From contig NZ_VJNV01000032.1 of NCBI RefSeq assembly GCF_008633915.1, forward strand, positions 1-64,000: a DNA stretch of 64,000 nucleotides. The letters are read 5' to 3'. Below are positions 19,240 to 29,056 of the stretch, in pieces (the stretch's first letter is position 1; each line of letters begins with the position of its first letter). The notes under the pieces are model-generated. The model was not told the origin of the DNA, did no database searches, and saw nothing but the letters and a program-made list of their open reading frames with translations. Made by a program: the position numbers and the translations under genes. This stretch comes from Campylobacter sp. LR291e. GTDB taxonomy: Bacteria; Campylobacterota; Campylobacteria; Campylobacterales; Campylobacteraceae.

Positions 19240-21510
19240 ATGCAAAATTCGATTATATCTTACCCAAGAATAGGTGCTTTAAGAGAGCTTAAATTTGGAG
19301 TTGAAAAGTATTTTAAAAAAGAAAGTTCAGCAGGTGAGTTAAGAACTCTAGCACAAGAATTAAGATTTAAACATTTTAAAAGCTTGCAAGATGCAGGGAT
19401 TGATTATATACCTTGTAATGATTTTTCATTTTATGATACCATTTTAGACGCTGCCTTTTTGTTTAACATAGTTGCAAAAAGATATAAAAGGCTTAATTTA
19501 CCAAAGCTTGATGAGTATTTTGCACAGGCTAGAGGTTATCAAGGCGAACAAGGCGATGAGGTAGCATTGGCTATGAAAAAATGGTTTAATACAAATTATC
19601 ATTATTTGGTACCAGAATGCGATGATGCCGAAAATATCGCCCTTGTAGGAGATAAGATTTTTAATGCTTATAAGGAGGCTAAAAAATTAGGTATAGAGGC
19701 TAGGCCTGTGATTGTTGGAATTTTTACCCTATTTAAGCTTATTAATTTTAGCGATGAAACAAATAAAGAATTAGCTAAAACTAAGCTTGTTAATGTCTAT
19801 AAAGAATTGCTTAAAAAGCTAAATGATTTAGGTGTTCAGTGGATTCAATTTGACGAACCATTCTTAGTTTATGATTTAAGTAAAGATGAAATTTCACTTT
19901 TTGAAAGCTTTTATAAGGAAATTTTAGCAAGTAAAAACAATATTAAGGTTTTGATTCAAACTTATTTTGGTGATATTAGAGACATTTATGAAAACTTGCT
20001 TAAACTTGATATTGACGGCCTTGGGCTTGATTTTATCGAGGGTAAAGAAAGTTTAAATTTGGTTGAAAAATATGGTTTTTCTGATGATAAAATTCTTTTT
20101 GCAGGTGTTGTAAATGGTAAAAATATTTACAAAAATGATTATAATAAAAGCCTAAAAATCATAGAAAAACTTCAAAAAAAGGCTAAAAATATAGTTTTAA
20201 ATACTTCTTGTTCTCTTTTGCATGTACCTTACAGCATTAAGTATGAAACAAAGCTTGATAAGGCTTATTTAGAACATTTTGCTTATGCTGAGGAAAAATT
20301 AATAGAACTTAAAGAATTAAAAGAAATTCTAAATTCAAAGGATGCAAATCACCCATTATTAAAGGCTAATGAAGAATTATTTAAAAAAGCTCCAAATAGA
20401 ATCGATGAAAAGGTAAGGGAGAGGGTAGCAAATTTAAAGGATAGTGACTTTGTAAGATTGCCTAAATTTAAAGAAAGAATTAAAACTCAAACTGAACTTT
20501 TCAAACTTCCACTTTTACCAACCACAACAATAGGTTCTTTCCCACAAAGTGCTGATGTTAGGGCAAATAGACTTGCCTTTAAGCAACAAAAAATTTCAGA
20601 TACTACCTATACTGAATTTAATCAGGCAAAAATCAAAGAATGTATTAAAATACAAGAAGAAATAGGGCTTGATGTCTTAGTTCATGGCGAATTTGAAAGA
20701 AATGATATGGTTGAATATTTTGGAGAAAATTTGCAAGGCTTTTTATTTTCTCAAAATGGCTGGGTTCAAAGCTATGGTACAAGGTGCGTTAAACCTCCTG
20801 TTATTTGGGGTGATGTTTCTCGTAAAAAGGCCATTACTACTTCTTGGACAAAATACGCCCAAAGTCTAAGCCAAAAGATTGTAAAAGGAATGCTTACAGG
20901 TCCTGTTACTATTTTAAACTGGTCCTTTCCAAGAGAAGATATTAGCTTAAAAGAAAGTACTCAACAAATAGCATTAGCCATAAGGGATGAGGTGCTAGAC
21001 CTTGAAAGCGTGGGAACTCAAATTATACAAATAGACGAGGCGGCCTTGCGTGAAAAATTGCCACTTAGAAGAAGTGATTGGCATAAGGAGTATTTAGATT
21101 GGGCCATTCCTGCTTTTAATTTAGTACATAGTGGGGTAAAAAAAAGTACTCAAATTCATACTCATATGTGTTATAGTGAATTTAGCGATATCTTAAAAGA
21201 AATTGACGCAATGGATGCCGATGTTATATCTTTTGAGGCTTCAAGATCAAATTTAAGCATATTAGATACGCTAAAAGCAGTGAATTTTCAAACACAAGTG
21301 GGGCCTGGAGTTTATGATATACATAGTCCTAGGGTTCCTAGTGTTGATGAGATAAAAAATACAATTAGAAAAATTTTAGAAAAAGTGCCACAAAATCAAA
21401 TTTGGATAAATCCTGATTGTGGTCTTAAAACAAGGGCTTATAAAGAGGTCATTGAAAGCCTTAAAAATTTAGTAAGTGCGACAATTGAGTTAAGAAAAGA
21501 ATTAAAATGA
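19240..21510 (+). CDS. metE: cobalamin-independent methionine synthase
   Basis: Transfers a methyl group from 5-methyl-tetrahydrofolate to homocysteine, the last step of methionine synthesis. Two barrels are present in 756 residues; zinc ligands are in QIHTHMCYSEF (His and Cys) and INPDCGLKTRAYKEV (Cys). The N-terminal SYPRIGALRELKFGVEKY is typical. It receives homocysteine from LuxS and methyl folate from MetF, both adjacent. An unusually long leader precedes it. Its stop overlaps the metF start. Confidence 0.97.
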   Translation: MQNSIISYPRIGALRELKFGVEKYFKKESSAGELRTLAQELRFKHFKSLQDAGIDYIPCNDFSFYDTILDAAFLFNIVAKRYKRLNLPKLDEYFAQARGYQGEQGDEVALAMKKWFNTNYHYLVPECDDAENIALVGDKIFNAYKEAKKLGIEARPVIVGIFTLFKLINFSDETNKELAKTKLVNVYKELLKKLNDLGVQWIQFDEPFLVYDLSKDEISLFESFYKEILASKNNIKVLIQTYFGDIRDIYENLLKLDIDGLGLDFIEGKESLNLVEKYGFSDDKILFAGVVNGKNIYKNDYNKSLKIIEKLQKKAKNIVLNTSCSLLHVPYSIKYETKLDKAYLEHFAYAEEKLIELKELKEILNSKDANHPLLKANEELFKKAPNRIDEKVRERVANLKDSDFVRLPKFKERIKTQTELFKLPLLPTTTIGSFPQSADVRANRLAFKQQKISDTTYTEFNQAKIKECIKIQEEIGLDVLVHGEFERNDMVEYFGENLQGFLFSQNGWVQSYGTRCVKPPVIWGDVSRKKAITTSWTKYAQSLSQKIVKGMLTGPVTILNWSFPREDISLKESTQQIALAIRDEVLDLESVGTQIIQIDEAALREKLPLRRSDWHKEYLDWAIPAFNLVHSGVKKSTQIHTHMCYSEFSDILKEIDAMDADVISFEASRSNLSILDTLKAVNFQTQVGPGVYDIHSPRVPSVDEIKNTIRKILEKVPQNQIWINPDCGLKTRAYKEVIESLKNLVSATIELRKELK

Positions 21511-22352
21511 GTGCTGAATTTAGCTTTTCATACGAGATATTTCCTCCAAGAAGAGAGGATAATATCTCAAATTTAACTCAAATTTTTGATGATTTAAGTA
21601 TTTTAAAGCCAAATTTTATTAGCGTTACCTTTGGGGCTGGTGGTAGTATAAACTCAAAACATACCCTAGAAGTAGCAAATTTAATACAAAATGAGTATAA
21701 AATCCCCAGTATTGTTCATTTACCTTGCATACATTCTAGCAAAGAAAGAGTAAGCCAAATTTTAAAAGAATGCCAAAGATTAGGCATAAAAAATATTTTA
21801 GCCCTAAGGGGCGATGTGTGCGAGGGACAAGAAAAAAGTAGGGATTTTTCTTATGCTAGTGATTTGGTAAAATTCATTAAAACCCAAGGGGATTTTGAAA
21901 TTTATGCTGCAGCTTACCCTGAAAAACACAACGAGGCAAAGGATTTTGTACAAGATATACATAATCTTAAAATTAAAATTGACGCAGGGGTTAATAAGCT
22001 TATAACTCAAATGTTTTTTGACAATGAAGACTTTTATAAATTTAAAGAACATTGCGAAATAGCAGGTATTAAAGTGCCTATTTTAACGGGCATTATGCCA
22101 ATTACAAATAAAAGACAGGTTACTAAGATTGCAAGTTTATGTGGGGCTAAAATTCCTCTTAAATTTCAAAAAATTTTAGATAAATACGAAAACAATCCCT
22201 TAGCACTTGAAGAAGCAGGAATTGCTTATGCGATAGACCAAATAGTTGATTTAATCGCAAGTGGGGTTAGTGGAATTCATCTTTATACTATGAATAAATC
22301 AAAGGCTGCGATTAAAATTTATAACACAGTTAAATATATGCTAGATAAATAA
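21507..22352 (+). CDS. metF: methylenetetrahydrofolate reductase
   Basis: FAD-dependent reductase that makes 5-methyl-tetrahydrofolate for MetE. FSYEIFPPRRE at the start, SVTFGAGGS, the LALRGD block, and ITQMFFDNEDFYKF, then GIMPI are family motifs; 281 residues is normal. It overlaps metE by 4 nt (ATGA), so the pair is co-translated. The convergent J-domain gene follows after 6 nt. Confidence 0.96.
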   Translation: MSAEFSFSYEIFPPRREDNISNLTQIFDDLSILKPNFISVTFGAGGSINSKHTLEVANLIQNEYKIPSIVHLPCIHSSKERVSQILKECQRLGIKNILALRGDVCEGQEKSRDFSYASDLVKFIKTQGDFEIYAAAYPEKHNEAKDFVQDIHNLKIKIDAGVNKLITQMFFDNEDFYKFKEHCEIAGIKVPILTGIMPITNKRQVTKIASLCGAKIPLKFQKILDKYENNPLALEEAGIAYAIDQIVDLIASGVSGIHLYTMNKSKAAIKIYNTVKYMLDK

Positions 22353-22358
22353 ATTTGA

Positions 22359-23165
22359 CTAAGCATTATTTTTATAAAGTGCCTTTAAATTATCATAAGC
22401 GATTTGAATTTTTTCAAATTGTTCTCTACAATAAGCCTTTTCAATAGCACTTTTATCCTGGTGGAAATCTGGGTGATAAAGCTTTACCATAACAAGATAT
22501 TTTTGCCTTATCTCGCTTAAATCATTTTGTGGGGTACACTCTAAGATATTAAAATAATTATTAAAAAGCTTTGCTAGGGCGTTAAATTTCCATTTCATAT
22601 TTTCTTTTTTGTGGATATTATCCCTAAAATCCTTATATTCTTTGCTATCTATGCAAAAATCAACACAATACTTTAAATGCTCACTCTCATCAGCAAAGGC
22701 TTCAAAAAGTTCAAAGGTAATTTCATCATTATATTTTAACATTGCTATCTTAGTGCTTTCATCGTATTCTACAAGGTGATTTTTAAAATAATTTCTCATA
22801 TAGGTTAGAAAAATTTTTTCATTAGAACTTAGTTTCATTAAAATATTTTGTTGTGCAAAACTTACCTTAATAAAAAGCATAGGTTTTAGCATATTTTCTT
22901 GCTTGAAATTTAATTTAAAGGTCTTTAGGTGTGCATCGTTTAAATTTTCTATGTTTTCATTAGAAAGTTTTTTAAATTTTTGATTTAAAAGCTTTAAAAA
23001 ATACCTTCTTTGTGGAATTTCACTCTCATCAAAGAAAGAAAAAACTTTATCCTTTCTACCCACAACCTTGCTAAAATTTTTAATAATCAAATCCTTAAAA
23101 TAATGAAATAAAGATATGTCATCTGTATTGACATTTAGAGATTCTAAGGTTTGTACTATCTGCAT
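22359..23165 (-). CDS. protein with C-terminal J domain
   Basis: 268 residues when begun at the ATG at 23165, which has GGGAG upstream and lies 1 nt after the bpt stop; an upstream in-frame start inside bpt is less likely. The last 65 residues form a J domain (helix I LECTPQNDLSEIRQKY, then LYHPDFHQDKS with the HPD motif), which would stimulate a DnaK ATPase. The first 200 residues are helical and unrecognised, possibly substrate-binding. C. jejuni has a DnaJ-like gene in this position (Cj1034c, from memory). Confidence 0.8.
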   Translation of the reverse strand: MQIVQTLESLNVNTDDISLFHYFKDLIIKNFSKVVGRKDKVFSFFDESEIPQRRYFLKLLNQKFKKLSNENIENLNDAHLKTFKLNFKQENMLKPMLFIKVSFAQQNILMKLSSNEKIFLTYMRNYFKNHLVEYDESTKIAMLKYNDEITFELFEAFADESEHLKYCVDFCIDSKEYKDFRDNIHKKENMKWKFNALAKLFNNYFNILECTPQNDLSEIRQKYLVMVKLYHPDFHQDKSAIEKAYCREQFEKIQIAYDNLKALYKNNA

Positions 23166-23166
23166 T

Positions 23167-23886
23167 TTAACTCTCCCATAGAAAAACTTTTTCATCCAGT
23201 GAAAAAGTTCCTTTTAAAATTTCATTTGGTGTATAATCGGCTTTATAAGATAAAGATTGACAATTTTTTACATAATATCCTAAATATATGTAATCAAGTT
23301 TGTTAATTTTAGCTAATTTAAGCTCATATAATAAAGAAAGTTTACCTAAACTTAAATGCGAAAAATCAGGGTCATAAAAACAATAAATACTTGAAATACT
23401 ATCTTCTAAAATATCTATAAAATCCACACATACAAGCTTTTCATCTATATAAAAATCAAGTTCAAAGCCAAAATTTAAAGAATTTGCTATATATAAATTA
23501 TAATATTTTTCAAAATTTATAAGACCTTCTTTCCAGCCCCTTTTTTCACGCATTATTGTATGATATTTATCGTATAAAAAAATGTGTTCGTTTGTAAGTT
23601 TTGGTTTTCTAAGTATGAATTTAGTTTTTTCATTTTTCCTTAAAACCCTTTTTTGACTTTTACTAAATTCAAAATTTTTTACATTTATCCTTAAATTTAA
23701 ACACTCTTTGCAATCCTTGCAAATTGGCCTTGAAAAATAATATCCAAATCTTCTCCAGCCCCTTTTTACAAGTTCTAAATTCAATTTTTTAGAACAACCC
23801 ACAATACACTTAAATTCCATTCTTGATTTTTTATCTGCTAAATAAGGGCACTCATCTTCCAAGCTACAAAAATCAATACTAAGCAT
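23167..23886 (-). CDS. bpt: Bpt, leucyl/aminoacyl-tRNA-protein transferase
   Basis: Adds leucine to N-terminal Asp or Glu of proteins, marking them for ClpS/ClpAP (N-end rule). The ATE/Bpt family motifs are clear: [45 protein letters not shown], and [19 protein letters not shown]. Its 239 residues match the family. Its start overlaps the stop of the 56-residue ORF (TAATG), forming a coupled minus-strand run pycA - small ORF - bpt - J-domain gene. Confidence 0.92.
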   Translation of the reverse strand: MLSIDFCSLEDECPYLADKKSRMEFKCIVGCSKKLNLELVKRGWRRFGYYFSRPICKDCKECLNLRINVKNFEFSKSQKRVLRKNEKTKFILRKPKLTNEHIFLYDKYHTIMREKRGWKEGLINFEKYYNLYIANSLNFGFELDFYIDEKLVCVDFIDILEDSISSIYCFYDPDFSHLSLGKLSLLYELKLAKINKLDYIYLGYYVKNCQSLSYKADYTPNEILKGTFSLDEKVFLWES

Positions 23887-24056
23887 TAAATTTTCTTAAT
23901 ATCTTCACTAGCTATAAATTCGCTAAATTCATCTCTTAGTTTTTTTTCCTTTAAAAAAATTTGTTTTAATTCATCTTCGTTATCAGACTTTTCTTCTTTT
24001 TTAACATCATTTTGCATTTGTTTTTTTATGTCTTTTAAGCTATCTAAAAAGTCCAT
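23886..24056 (-). CDS. 56-residue charged protein between pycA and bpt
   Basis: Begins at an ATG overlapping the pycA stop and ends overlapping the bpt start (TAATG on both sides). It codes 56 residues, nearly all charged and helical: [14 protein letters not shown], then an acidic stretch and a K/E-rich helix. No domain is recognised. C. jejuni has a small gene at the same place (Cj1036c, from memory), which, with the double overlap, argues for a real coding gene of unknown role. Confidence 0.75.
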   Translation of the reverse strand: MDFLDSLKDIKKQMQNDVKKEEKSDNEDELKQIFLKEKKLRDEFSEFIASEDIKKI

Positions 24057-25501
24057 TATTGCCTACTTTCTCTAATCTTTTTCAAGGTCGCTGCAATGGC
24101 TACGATAACTTCTTCTTTATTATCTTGGTGCCTGTCTTCTGTATTTTCTAAAAGTTCTTGCATATGAGTTTCTATAAAAGAGGTATCAAAATAACCTCTT
24201 CTAAATTCTCTCATTTTACAAATAGCTATTAAAAAAGGAATTGTGGTTCTAATATCATCTATAACAAATTCTTTCAATGCTCTTTCTAGCTTATTTACTG
24301 CCAAATCGTAACTAGTTGCTTTGATAATTAATTTTGCAAGTAAAGAATCATAAAAAGGAGGCACAGCATAATCTTTATAAATATGACTATCCACGCGTAC
24401 AGAAGGTCCTAAAGCAGGGTAGTACTCGCCTATCTTACCTGGGCTTGGAAGGAAATTTTTCCACACATTTTCAGCTGTAATTCTAGCCTCTATAGCAAAG
24501 CCTCTTGGCTTAATATCGCTTTGTTCAAGGTCTAAAATTTCACCCCCTGCAATGCGAATTTGGCGAACTATTAAGTCAACCCCTGTAATTTCTTCGGTTA
24601 CCGGGTGTTCAACTTGAATTCTTGTATTCATTTCCATAAAATAAAAGCGATTATAATCATCTAGTAAAAACTCAACCGTTCCTGCATTTGTATAGCCAAC
24701 CGCCTTAGCTGCAGCAACTGCTGTAACGCCTATTGTCTTTCTTAAATGTTCAGAAATTCCAGGACAAGGGGCAATCTCAATTACCTTTTGATGCCTTCTT
24801 TGTATAGAACAATCCCTTTCACAAAGGTGGATTATATTGCCATAATTATCGCCTATTATTTGAAATTCAATATGTCTAGGGTTAACCACATATTTTTCCA
24901 TAAAAACTTCATCATTATTAAAATAAGTCAAAGCTTCTCTTTTGCAAGCTTCTAAGGAATTTTCAAGTTCTTCTGGCTTATAAACTACGCGTATGCCACG
25001 CCCCCCACCTCCTCCACTTGCCTTTAAAATAACAGGATAGCCTATTTTTTCTGCAAAGCCTTTTATATCAGCTAGGGTATGAGAATTTAGCTTTTCAGTA
25101 CCAGGCACTATAGGAATTCCATTTTTTGACATTAAATTTCTTGCTATGTTTTTGTTACCCATTTTATGAATTACTTCTGATTTTGGTCCTATGAAAATGA
25201 TACCTGCATCCTCACAAGACTTAGCAAATTCGTAATTTTCACTCAAAAAACCATATCCAGGATGTATTGCATCAGCCCCACAAGCCTTAGCAATTTCTAC
25301 TATTCTATTTACATCTAAGTATCCTCTAATGGCATCAGTTCCTATTCTATAAGCTTCATCAGCTATTTTAACATGTAAGCATTCTCTATCAGGTTCAGTA
25401 AAAACAGCAACGCTTTTTATATGTAAATCTCTACATGCCCTAATTACCCTAACGGCAATCTCAGCACGATTTGCAATTAAAATTTTGTGAATATGTATCA
25501 T
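24056..25501 (-). CDS. pycA: biotin carboxylase subunit, pyruvate carboxylase A type
   Basis: ATP-grasp biotin carboxylase: N-terminal KILIANRAEIAVRVIRACRD, glycine loop ASGGGGGRGIRVV, metal and ATP site HIEFQIIGD, CERDCSIQRRHQKVIE, and the MNTRIQVEHPVTE block. At 481 residues it is longer than a typical AccC (about 445) and matches the PycA subunit of the two-part pyruvate carboxylase in Campylobacter, which makes oxaloacetate from pyruvate. The biotin/carboxyltransferase subunit is not in the window, so accC remains an alternative. A TAAAAT box on the minus strand lies at 25528-25533. Confidence 0.87.
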   Translation of the reverse strand: MIHIHKILIANRAEIAVRVIRACRDLHIKSVAVFTEPDRECLHVKIADEAYRIGTDAIRGYLDVNRIVEIAKACGADAIHPGYGFLSENYEFAKSCEDAGIIFIGPKSEVIHKMGNKNIARNLMSKNGIPIVPGTEKLNSHTLADIKGFAEKIGYPVILKASGGGGGRGIRVVYKPEELENSLEACKREALTYFNNDEVFMEKYVVNPRHIEFQIIGDNYGNIIHLCERDCSIQRRHQKVIEIAPCPGISEHLRKTIGVTAVAAAKAVGYTNAGTVEFLLDDYNRFYFMEMNTRIQVEHPVTEEITGVDLIVRQIRIAGGEILDLEQSDIKPRGFAIEARITAENVWKNFLPSPGKIGEYYPALGPSVRVDSHIYKDYAVPPFYDSLLAKLIIKATSYDLAVNKLERALKEFVIDDIRTTIPFLIAICKMREFRRGYFDTSFIETHMQELLENTEDRHQDNKEEVIVAIAATLKKIRESRQ

Positions 25502-25599
25502 AAAGCAACCTTAAAAAATTTTCATTAATTTTAGCAAAACTAAGTTTAAATTCTTTGTAAAAAGATAATTTTTATAAAAAAGCATAAACTCATTTTAGC

Positions 25600-25605
25600 T
25601 ATAAT
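25600..25605 (+). promoter_or_regulatory. -10 box of ftsW-murG
   Basis: TATAAT 30 nt before the ftsW start, in the 133-nt divergent gap with pycA. An AAGG ribosome-binding site follows. Confidence 0.55.
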
Positions 25606-25634
25606 TGAAATTTATAATTTAAACAAGGTCTTTA

Positions 25635-26798
25635 ATGTGTGCAGATAAAAAATTGTTTTATTCTAGTTCTGTTTTAATCACCATAGGCATAATTTTTTCT
25701 TACTCGCTAAGTTCTTTTGCCGTGTTATATTTTGAATATGATGACTTTCATTTTTTTATAAGACAACTTTTTTTTGGTTTAAGTGGAATTTTAATAATGT
25801 TTCTACTTTCGCAACTTAACCCCGATAGCCCTTATGCAAATAAATTTATTATATTTGTGCTTTTAATATCCTTTATAAGCATTATAATCTTACCTTTTTT
25901 GCCAACCTCACTAGCTACTGCAAGTGGAGGGGCAAAAAGGTGGATAAGACTTGGGCCCATATCTGTTTCTCCTGTTGAGTTTTTTAAAATAGGCTTGATA
26001 TATTTTTTAGCCTGGTCTTATACAAGAAGAATTAACGATGATAAAAAGGCTATTAAAAACGAAATTTTAATACTGCTTCCCTATTTAATCGTATCTACTT
26101 TGATTATTGGTTATATTTATTTTACGCAAAATGATTTAGGACAAAGTATTATTTCTTTATTTTTAGTGTTTTCCCTAGCTTTTTTTGCAGGTACAAGTAA
26201 AAGGCTTTTTGCCCTTGGTGGTGTCTTTGTGTTTATCATAGGGCTTATGGTAATTTTTAGCAATCAAAGAAGAATAGAGCGTATAAAAAGTTGGTGGGGC
26301 AATATTCAAGATGCCTTTTTACCTATCTTTCCTGAGTGGATGAGTGTAGCTTTAAAGGTAAGTGAAAAAAATGAACCCTATCAAATTTCTCACTCCTTAA
26401 ACGCTATTGCACATGGAGGCTTTTTTGGAGAAGGCCTTGGACTTGGTACCTTTAAATTAGGCTTTTTAAGCGAGGTGCATACCGATTTTGTTTTATCAGG
26501 TATTACCGAAGAAATAGGGCTTGTAGGGCTTGGCTTTATTTGTGTTTTATATCTTTATATGATTTTAAGAATTTTACGCATTGCGGGTCGTTGTGAAAAA
26601 AAAGAACATTTTATATTTTGTTCAGGCATTGCCTTGCTGCTTTTATTTTCTTTTTTTATGAATGCCTTTGGCGTTATCTCACTAACACCTTTAAAGGGCG
26701 TTGCTGTACCACTTTTAAGCTATGGAGGTAGTTCGATGTGGGCTATTTGTATAGGGCTTGGGTATGTGTTAATGATTTCAAAAAAGGTTAAATTATGA
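25635..26798 (+). CDS. ftsW: FtsW, SEDS septal peptidoglycan polymerase
   Basis: Membrane glycosyltransferase that polymerises lipid II at the division site. The 387 residues contain about ten hydrophobic segments, and SEDS motifs are visible: GAKRWIRLGPISVSPVEFFK, TQNDLGQSI (with the catalytic Asp region), AHGGFFGEGLGLGTFKLGFL, and PLLSYGGSSMWAICIGLG. Its neighbour is murG, overlapping by 4 nt, as is usual in the division and wall cluster, which favours FtsW over RodA. Confidence 0.93.
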   Translation: MCADKKLFYSSSVLITIGIIFSYSLSSFAVLYFEYDDFHFFIRQLFFGLSGILIMFLLSQLNPDSPYANKFIIFVLLISFISIIILPFLPTSLATASGGAKRWIRLGPISVSPVEFFKIGLIYFLAWSYTRRINDDKKAIKNEILILLPYLIVSTLIIGYIYFTQNDLGQSIISLFLVFSLAFFAGTSKRLFALGGVFVFIIGLMVIFSNQRRIERIKSWWGNIQDAFLPIFPEWMSVALKVSEKNEPYQISHSLNAIAHGGFFGEGLGLGTFKLGFLSEVHTDFVLSGITEEIGLVGLGFICVLYLYMILRILRIAGRCEKKEHFIFCSGIALLLLFSFFMNAFGVISLTPLKGVAVPLLSYGGSSMWAICIGLGYVLMISKKVKL

Positions 26799-27802
26799 TA
26801 GTTTTAACAGGTGGTGGCACTGGTGGTCACCTTGCTATAGTTCGTGCACTACTTGAAAGTGCAACAAAAAAGGGTATTGAGTGCATTTATATAGGAAGTG
26901 AAAATGGGCAGGATAAGGCTTGGTTTGAAAATGAAAACAAATTTAAAGCTAAGTATTTTTTAAGTTCAAGTGGGGTTGTAAATAAGGCTAAATTTGGTAA
27001 ATTTAGTGCTTTTTTTCACATAATAAAACTTGCCTTTGAGTGTAAGAAAATTTTTAAAAAATATGATATTAAGGCTGTTTTTAGCGTAGGAGGTTATAGT
27101 GCAGCCCCTGCTTCTTTTGGGGCTTTATTTAGTAAAATTCCTCTTTTTATACACGAACAAAATTCAAAAAGTGGGTCTTTAAATATGCTTTTAAAACCTT
27201 TTGCTAAGGGCTTTTATTCTGCTTTTATTAAAAATCCTTGTCCTTATCCTGTGAGTGATAAATTTTTTGATAATGCAAGAATTAGAAAAAAACTTGAAAG
27301 TATCATTTTTTTAGGTGGTTCTCAAGGGGCGAGTTTTATTAATGAATTAGCTCTCAATTTAGCCCCCGTTTTAAATGAAAAGGGCATTAAAATCATTCAT
27401 CAATGTGGAAAAAATGATCTTGAAAAATGTAAAAAGGCTTATGAAAATTTAGGAATTAGTGCTGATATTTTTGACTTTGATAAGAATTTGTGTTTAAAAA
27501 TGGCTAAGGCTGATTTAGCTATTTCAAGAGCAGGAGCTAGCACACTTTTTGAACTTTGTGCAAATGCCTTACCTTGCATATTTATCCCCTATCCACATGC
27601 TACAAAAAATCATCAATTTTTTAACGCCCTTTTTTTATATAATCAAAACTTATGCGATCTTTTTATGCAAAATACACTAAGTAATGAAAATGTCTTAAAA
27701 AGCATATTTAGGCTAAATTTAGAATTTATAAGTTCTAAGCTTTCAAATGTGACTCAAAAAAACGGGGCTGATATCTTGCTTTATAGGGCGCTTAATCTTT
27801 AA
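26795..27802 (+). CDS. murG: MurG, lipid II-forming GlcNAc transferase
   Basis: Peripheral inner-membrane GT-B enzyme that adds GlcNAc to lipid I. The first glycine loop TGGGTGGHLAIVRAL, the HEQNSKSG block, the third loop FLGGSQGASFIN, and the nucleotide-binding ISRAGASTLFELC ... IPYPHATKNHQ are all present in 335 residues. It overlaps ftsW (ATGA). The convergent YiiX-like pseudogene ends within its last 11 nt. Confidence 0.95.
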   Translation: MIVLTGGGTGGHLAIVRALLESATKKGIECIYIGSENGQDKAWFENENKFKAKYFLSSSGVVNKAKFGKFSAFFHIIKLAFECKKIFKKYDIKAVFSVGGYSAAPASFGALFSKIPLFIHEQNSKSGSLNMLLKPFAKGFYSAFIKNPCPYPVSDKFFDNARIRKKLESIIFLGGSQGASFINELALNLAPVLNEKGIKIIHQCGKNDLEKCKKAYENLGISADIFDFDKNLCLKMAKADLAISRAGASTLFELCANALPCIFIPYPHATKNHQFFNALFLYNQNLCDLFMQNTLSNENVLKSIFRLNLEFISSKLSNVTQKNGADILLYRALNL

Positions 27803-28398
27803 ATTTATATATCAAAACGCTATTATTATCATCATAAGATGCTTTTGGATATAGGTATTTTCCACGAAAAATTAGAAGTTGTACATGTGAATAATTTAAA
27901 TCAAAATTTAAAAATGGCTTTATGGCCTTTTCAAGCAAGGTAGTACAATACAAATTATCCTCATCGCTACTTAAAACAAATTCCTTTCCAATCTCATTTT
28001 TTAAATTTTTAACAAGTTCTTCTTTTTGTACGTGGGTCAAATTTAATCTTTTTTATAGCTATGTTTTTTGAAAGTTTTAAAAAATCTTCAAGGCTTATAA
28101 TTTCAACTTTATTTAAGTCTTTATCCTCGTAATCAGCACTTGCGTGAAGTATCATTATAGGGCTTGTTTTAACAATAATTCCTATATGATAAAAAGGACT
28201 TTGGCTAAGTTGTTGTATAATTAGGCTATCAGCCCCAATGCCTTGTCTAAAAATCAAATCTGCTATTTGTAACTTTGGAAAATCCTTTAAATCTTGTATT
28301 TTTAAGCCATTATTTTCAGTATTTTTAAAGGGTTTAAAAAAGATAATTATCAATAAAAAAGATATTAAGCATAAAATTAAAAATAATTTTTTCTTCAT
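27792..28398 (-). pseudogene. YiiX/YebB-like NlpC/P60-superfamily protein, frameshifted
   Basis: The N-terminal part (from 28398) has a membrane anchor or signal (1-21), then ADLIFRQGIGADSLIIQQLS and FYHIGIIVK, the Cys/His-papain-like pattern of YiiX proteins (here Ser/Gly at the usual loop and His in YHIG). The frame ends at 28009. The other part (27792-28040) continues in another frame from THVQKEELVKNLKN through LYCTTLLEKAIKP, whose Cys could be catalytic. Removing one T of the AAATTTG run near 28036 would join them as one protein of about 200 residues. Either a recent mutation or a sequence error. Confidence 0.65.
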
Positions 28399-28438
28399 TT
28401 GAGTTTAAATTTTTAAGCATATAAAGGCTTAAAAATTT

Positions 28439-28846
28439 TTAGTTAAGTTGAATTTTCCAGCCATCTTTTGCTTTGCGAAGTCTAAAATTATCATCGCTAC
28501 TTTTGCCATCTTTAAAATTCGTTCTAGCCTTTACCTTTGCAGTATCACCTTCTATTTTTTCTTCTAAAATTTCTACTGATTTAAGGCCTCCATGACTAGC
28601 TGTCATATTTTGTACGCGTCCTGCTAACATTTGCATTTTACCTATTGATGCTTCTTTTTTTCCTTCTTTTTTAAACTCTTCTTTCATTTCTTCTTTTGAT
28701 AAAAGATTAGATAGCATTTTTTCTGTTTTGTTATTAAAGGCATTATTAGTAAAATCTTTTACAACATCGCCTGGACTATCACTGCTACAAGCCACAAAAC
28801 TAACTAAAATAAGGGCTAATATCCAACTTAAACATTTTTTTAACAT
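28439..28846 (-). CDS. DUF4878-type lipoprotein
   Basis: A 135-residue secreted lipoprotein: signal peptide with lipobox (ILVSFVAC, acylated Cys at about 20), then a small alpha+beta domain. The C-terminal pattern (VEILEEKIEGDTAKVKART, then LRKAKDGWKIQLN) matches the DUF4878 / NTF2-like lumazine-binding-like group; I infer this from pattern, not a search. The function is unknown. Three more copies or remnants occur in the window (29873-30305, 30348-30747, 36929-37315). This copy is the intact lipoprotein form. Confidence 0.75.
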   Translation of the reverse strand: MLKKCLSWILALILVSFVACSSDSPGDVVKDFTNNAFNNKTEKMLSNLLSKEEMKEEFKKEGKKEASIGKMQMLAGRVQNMTASHGGLKSVEILEEKIEGDTAKVKARTNFKDGKSSDDNFRLRKAKDGWKIQLN

Positions 28847-28861
28847 TTTTTCTTATTTTTG

Positions 28862-28978
28862 TTAAATTTCAATTTTTTCATCAAAATAATTTTGTAATTT
28901 TTCTTTTAGTTCATTTTCTAATTTTGTACATTGTTTTTCTAATTCTTTATACTTGTCTATATGATTAGACTCGCTCAT
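28862..28978 (-). CDS. possible 38-residue charged protein
   Basis: ATG at 28978 with an AAAGGGA ribosome-binding site opens a 38-residue ORF. The residues form heptad-like repeats of E, K and L (KYKELEKQCTKLENELKEKL), suggesting a short coiled coil. It sits 15 nt upstream of the lipoprotein gene and after the DUF2726 gene. No homologue is recalled; translation is plausible because of the clear ribosome-binding site, but the length is short. Confidence 0.45.
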   Translation of the reverse strand: MSESNHIDKYKELEKQCTKLENELKEKLQNYFDEKIEI

Positions 28979-29056
28979 TTTTATCCCTTTAAATCAAATA
29001 CAAAATTATATTTTTTTTAATTTTTTTGAAATTTAGGTATTTTGAAAAATAATAAC

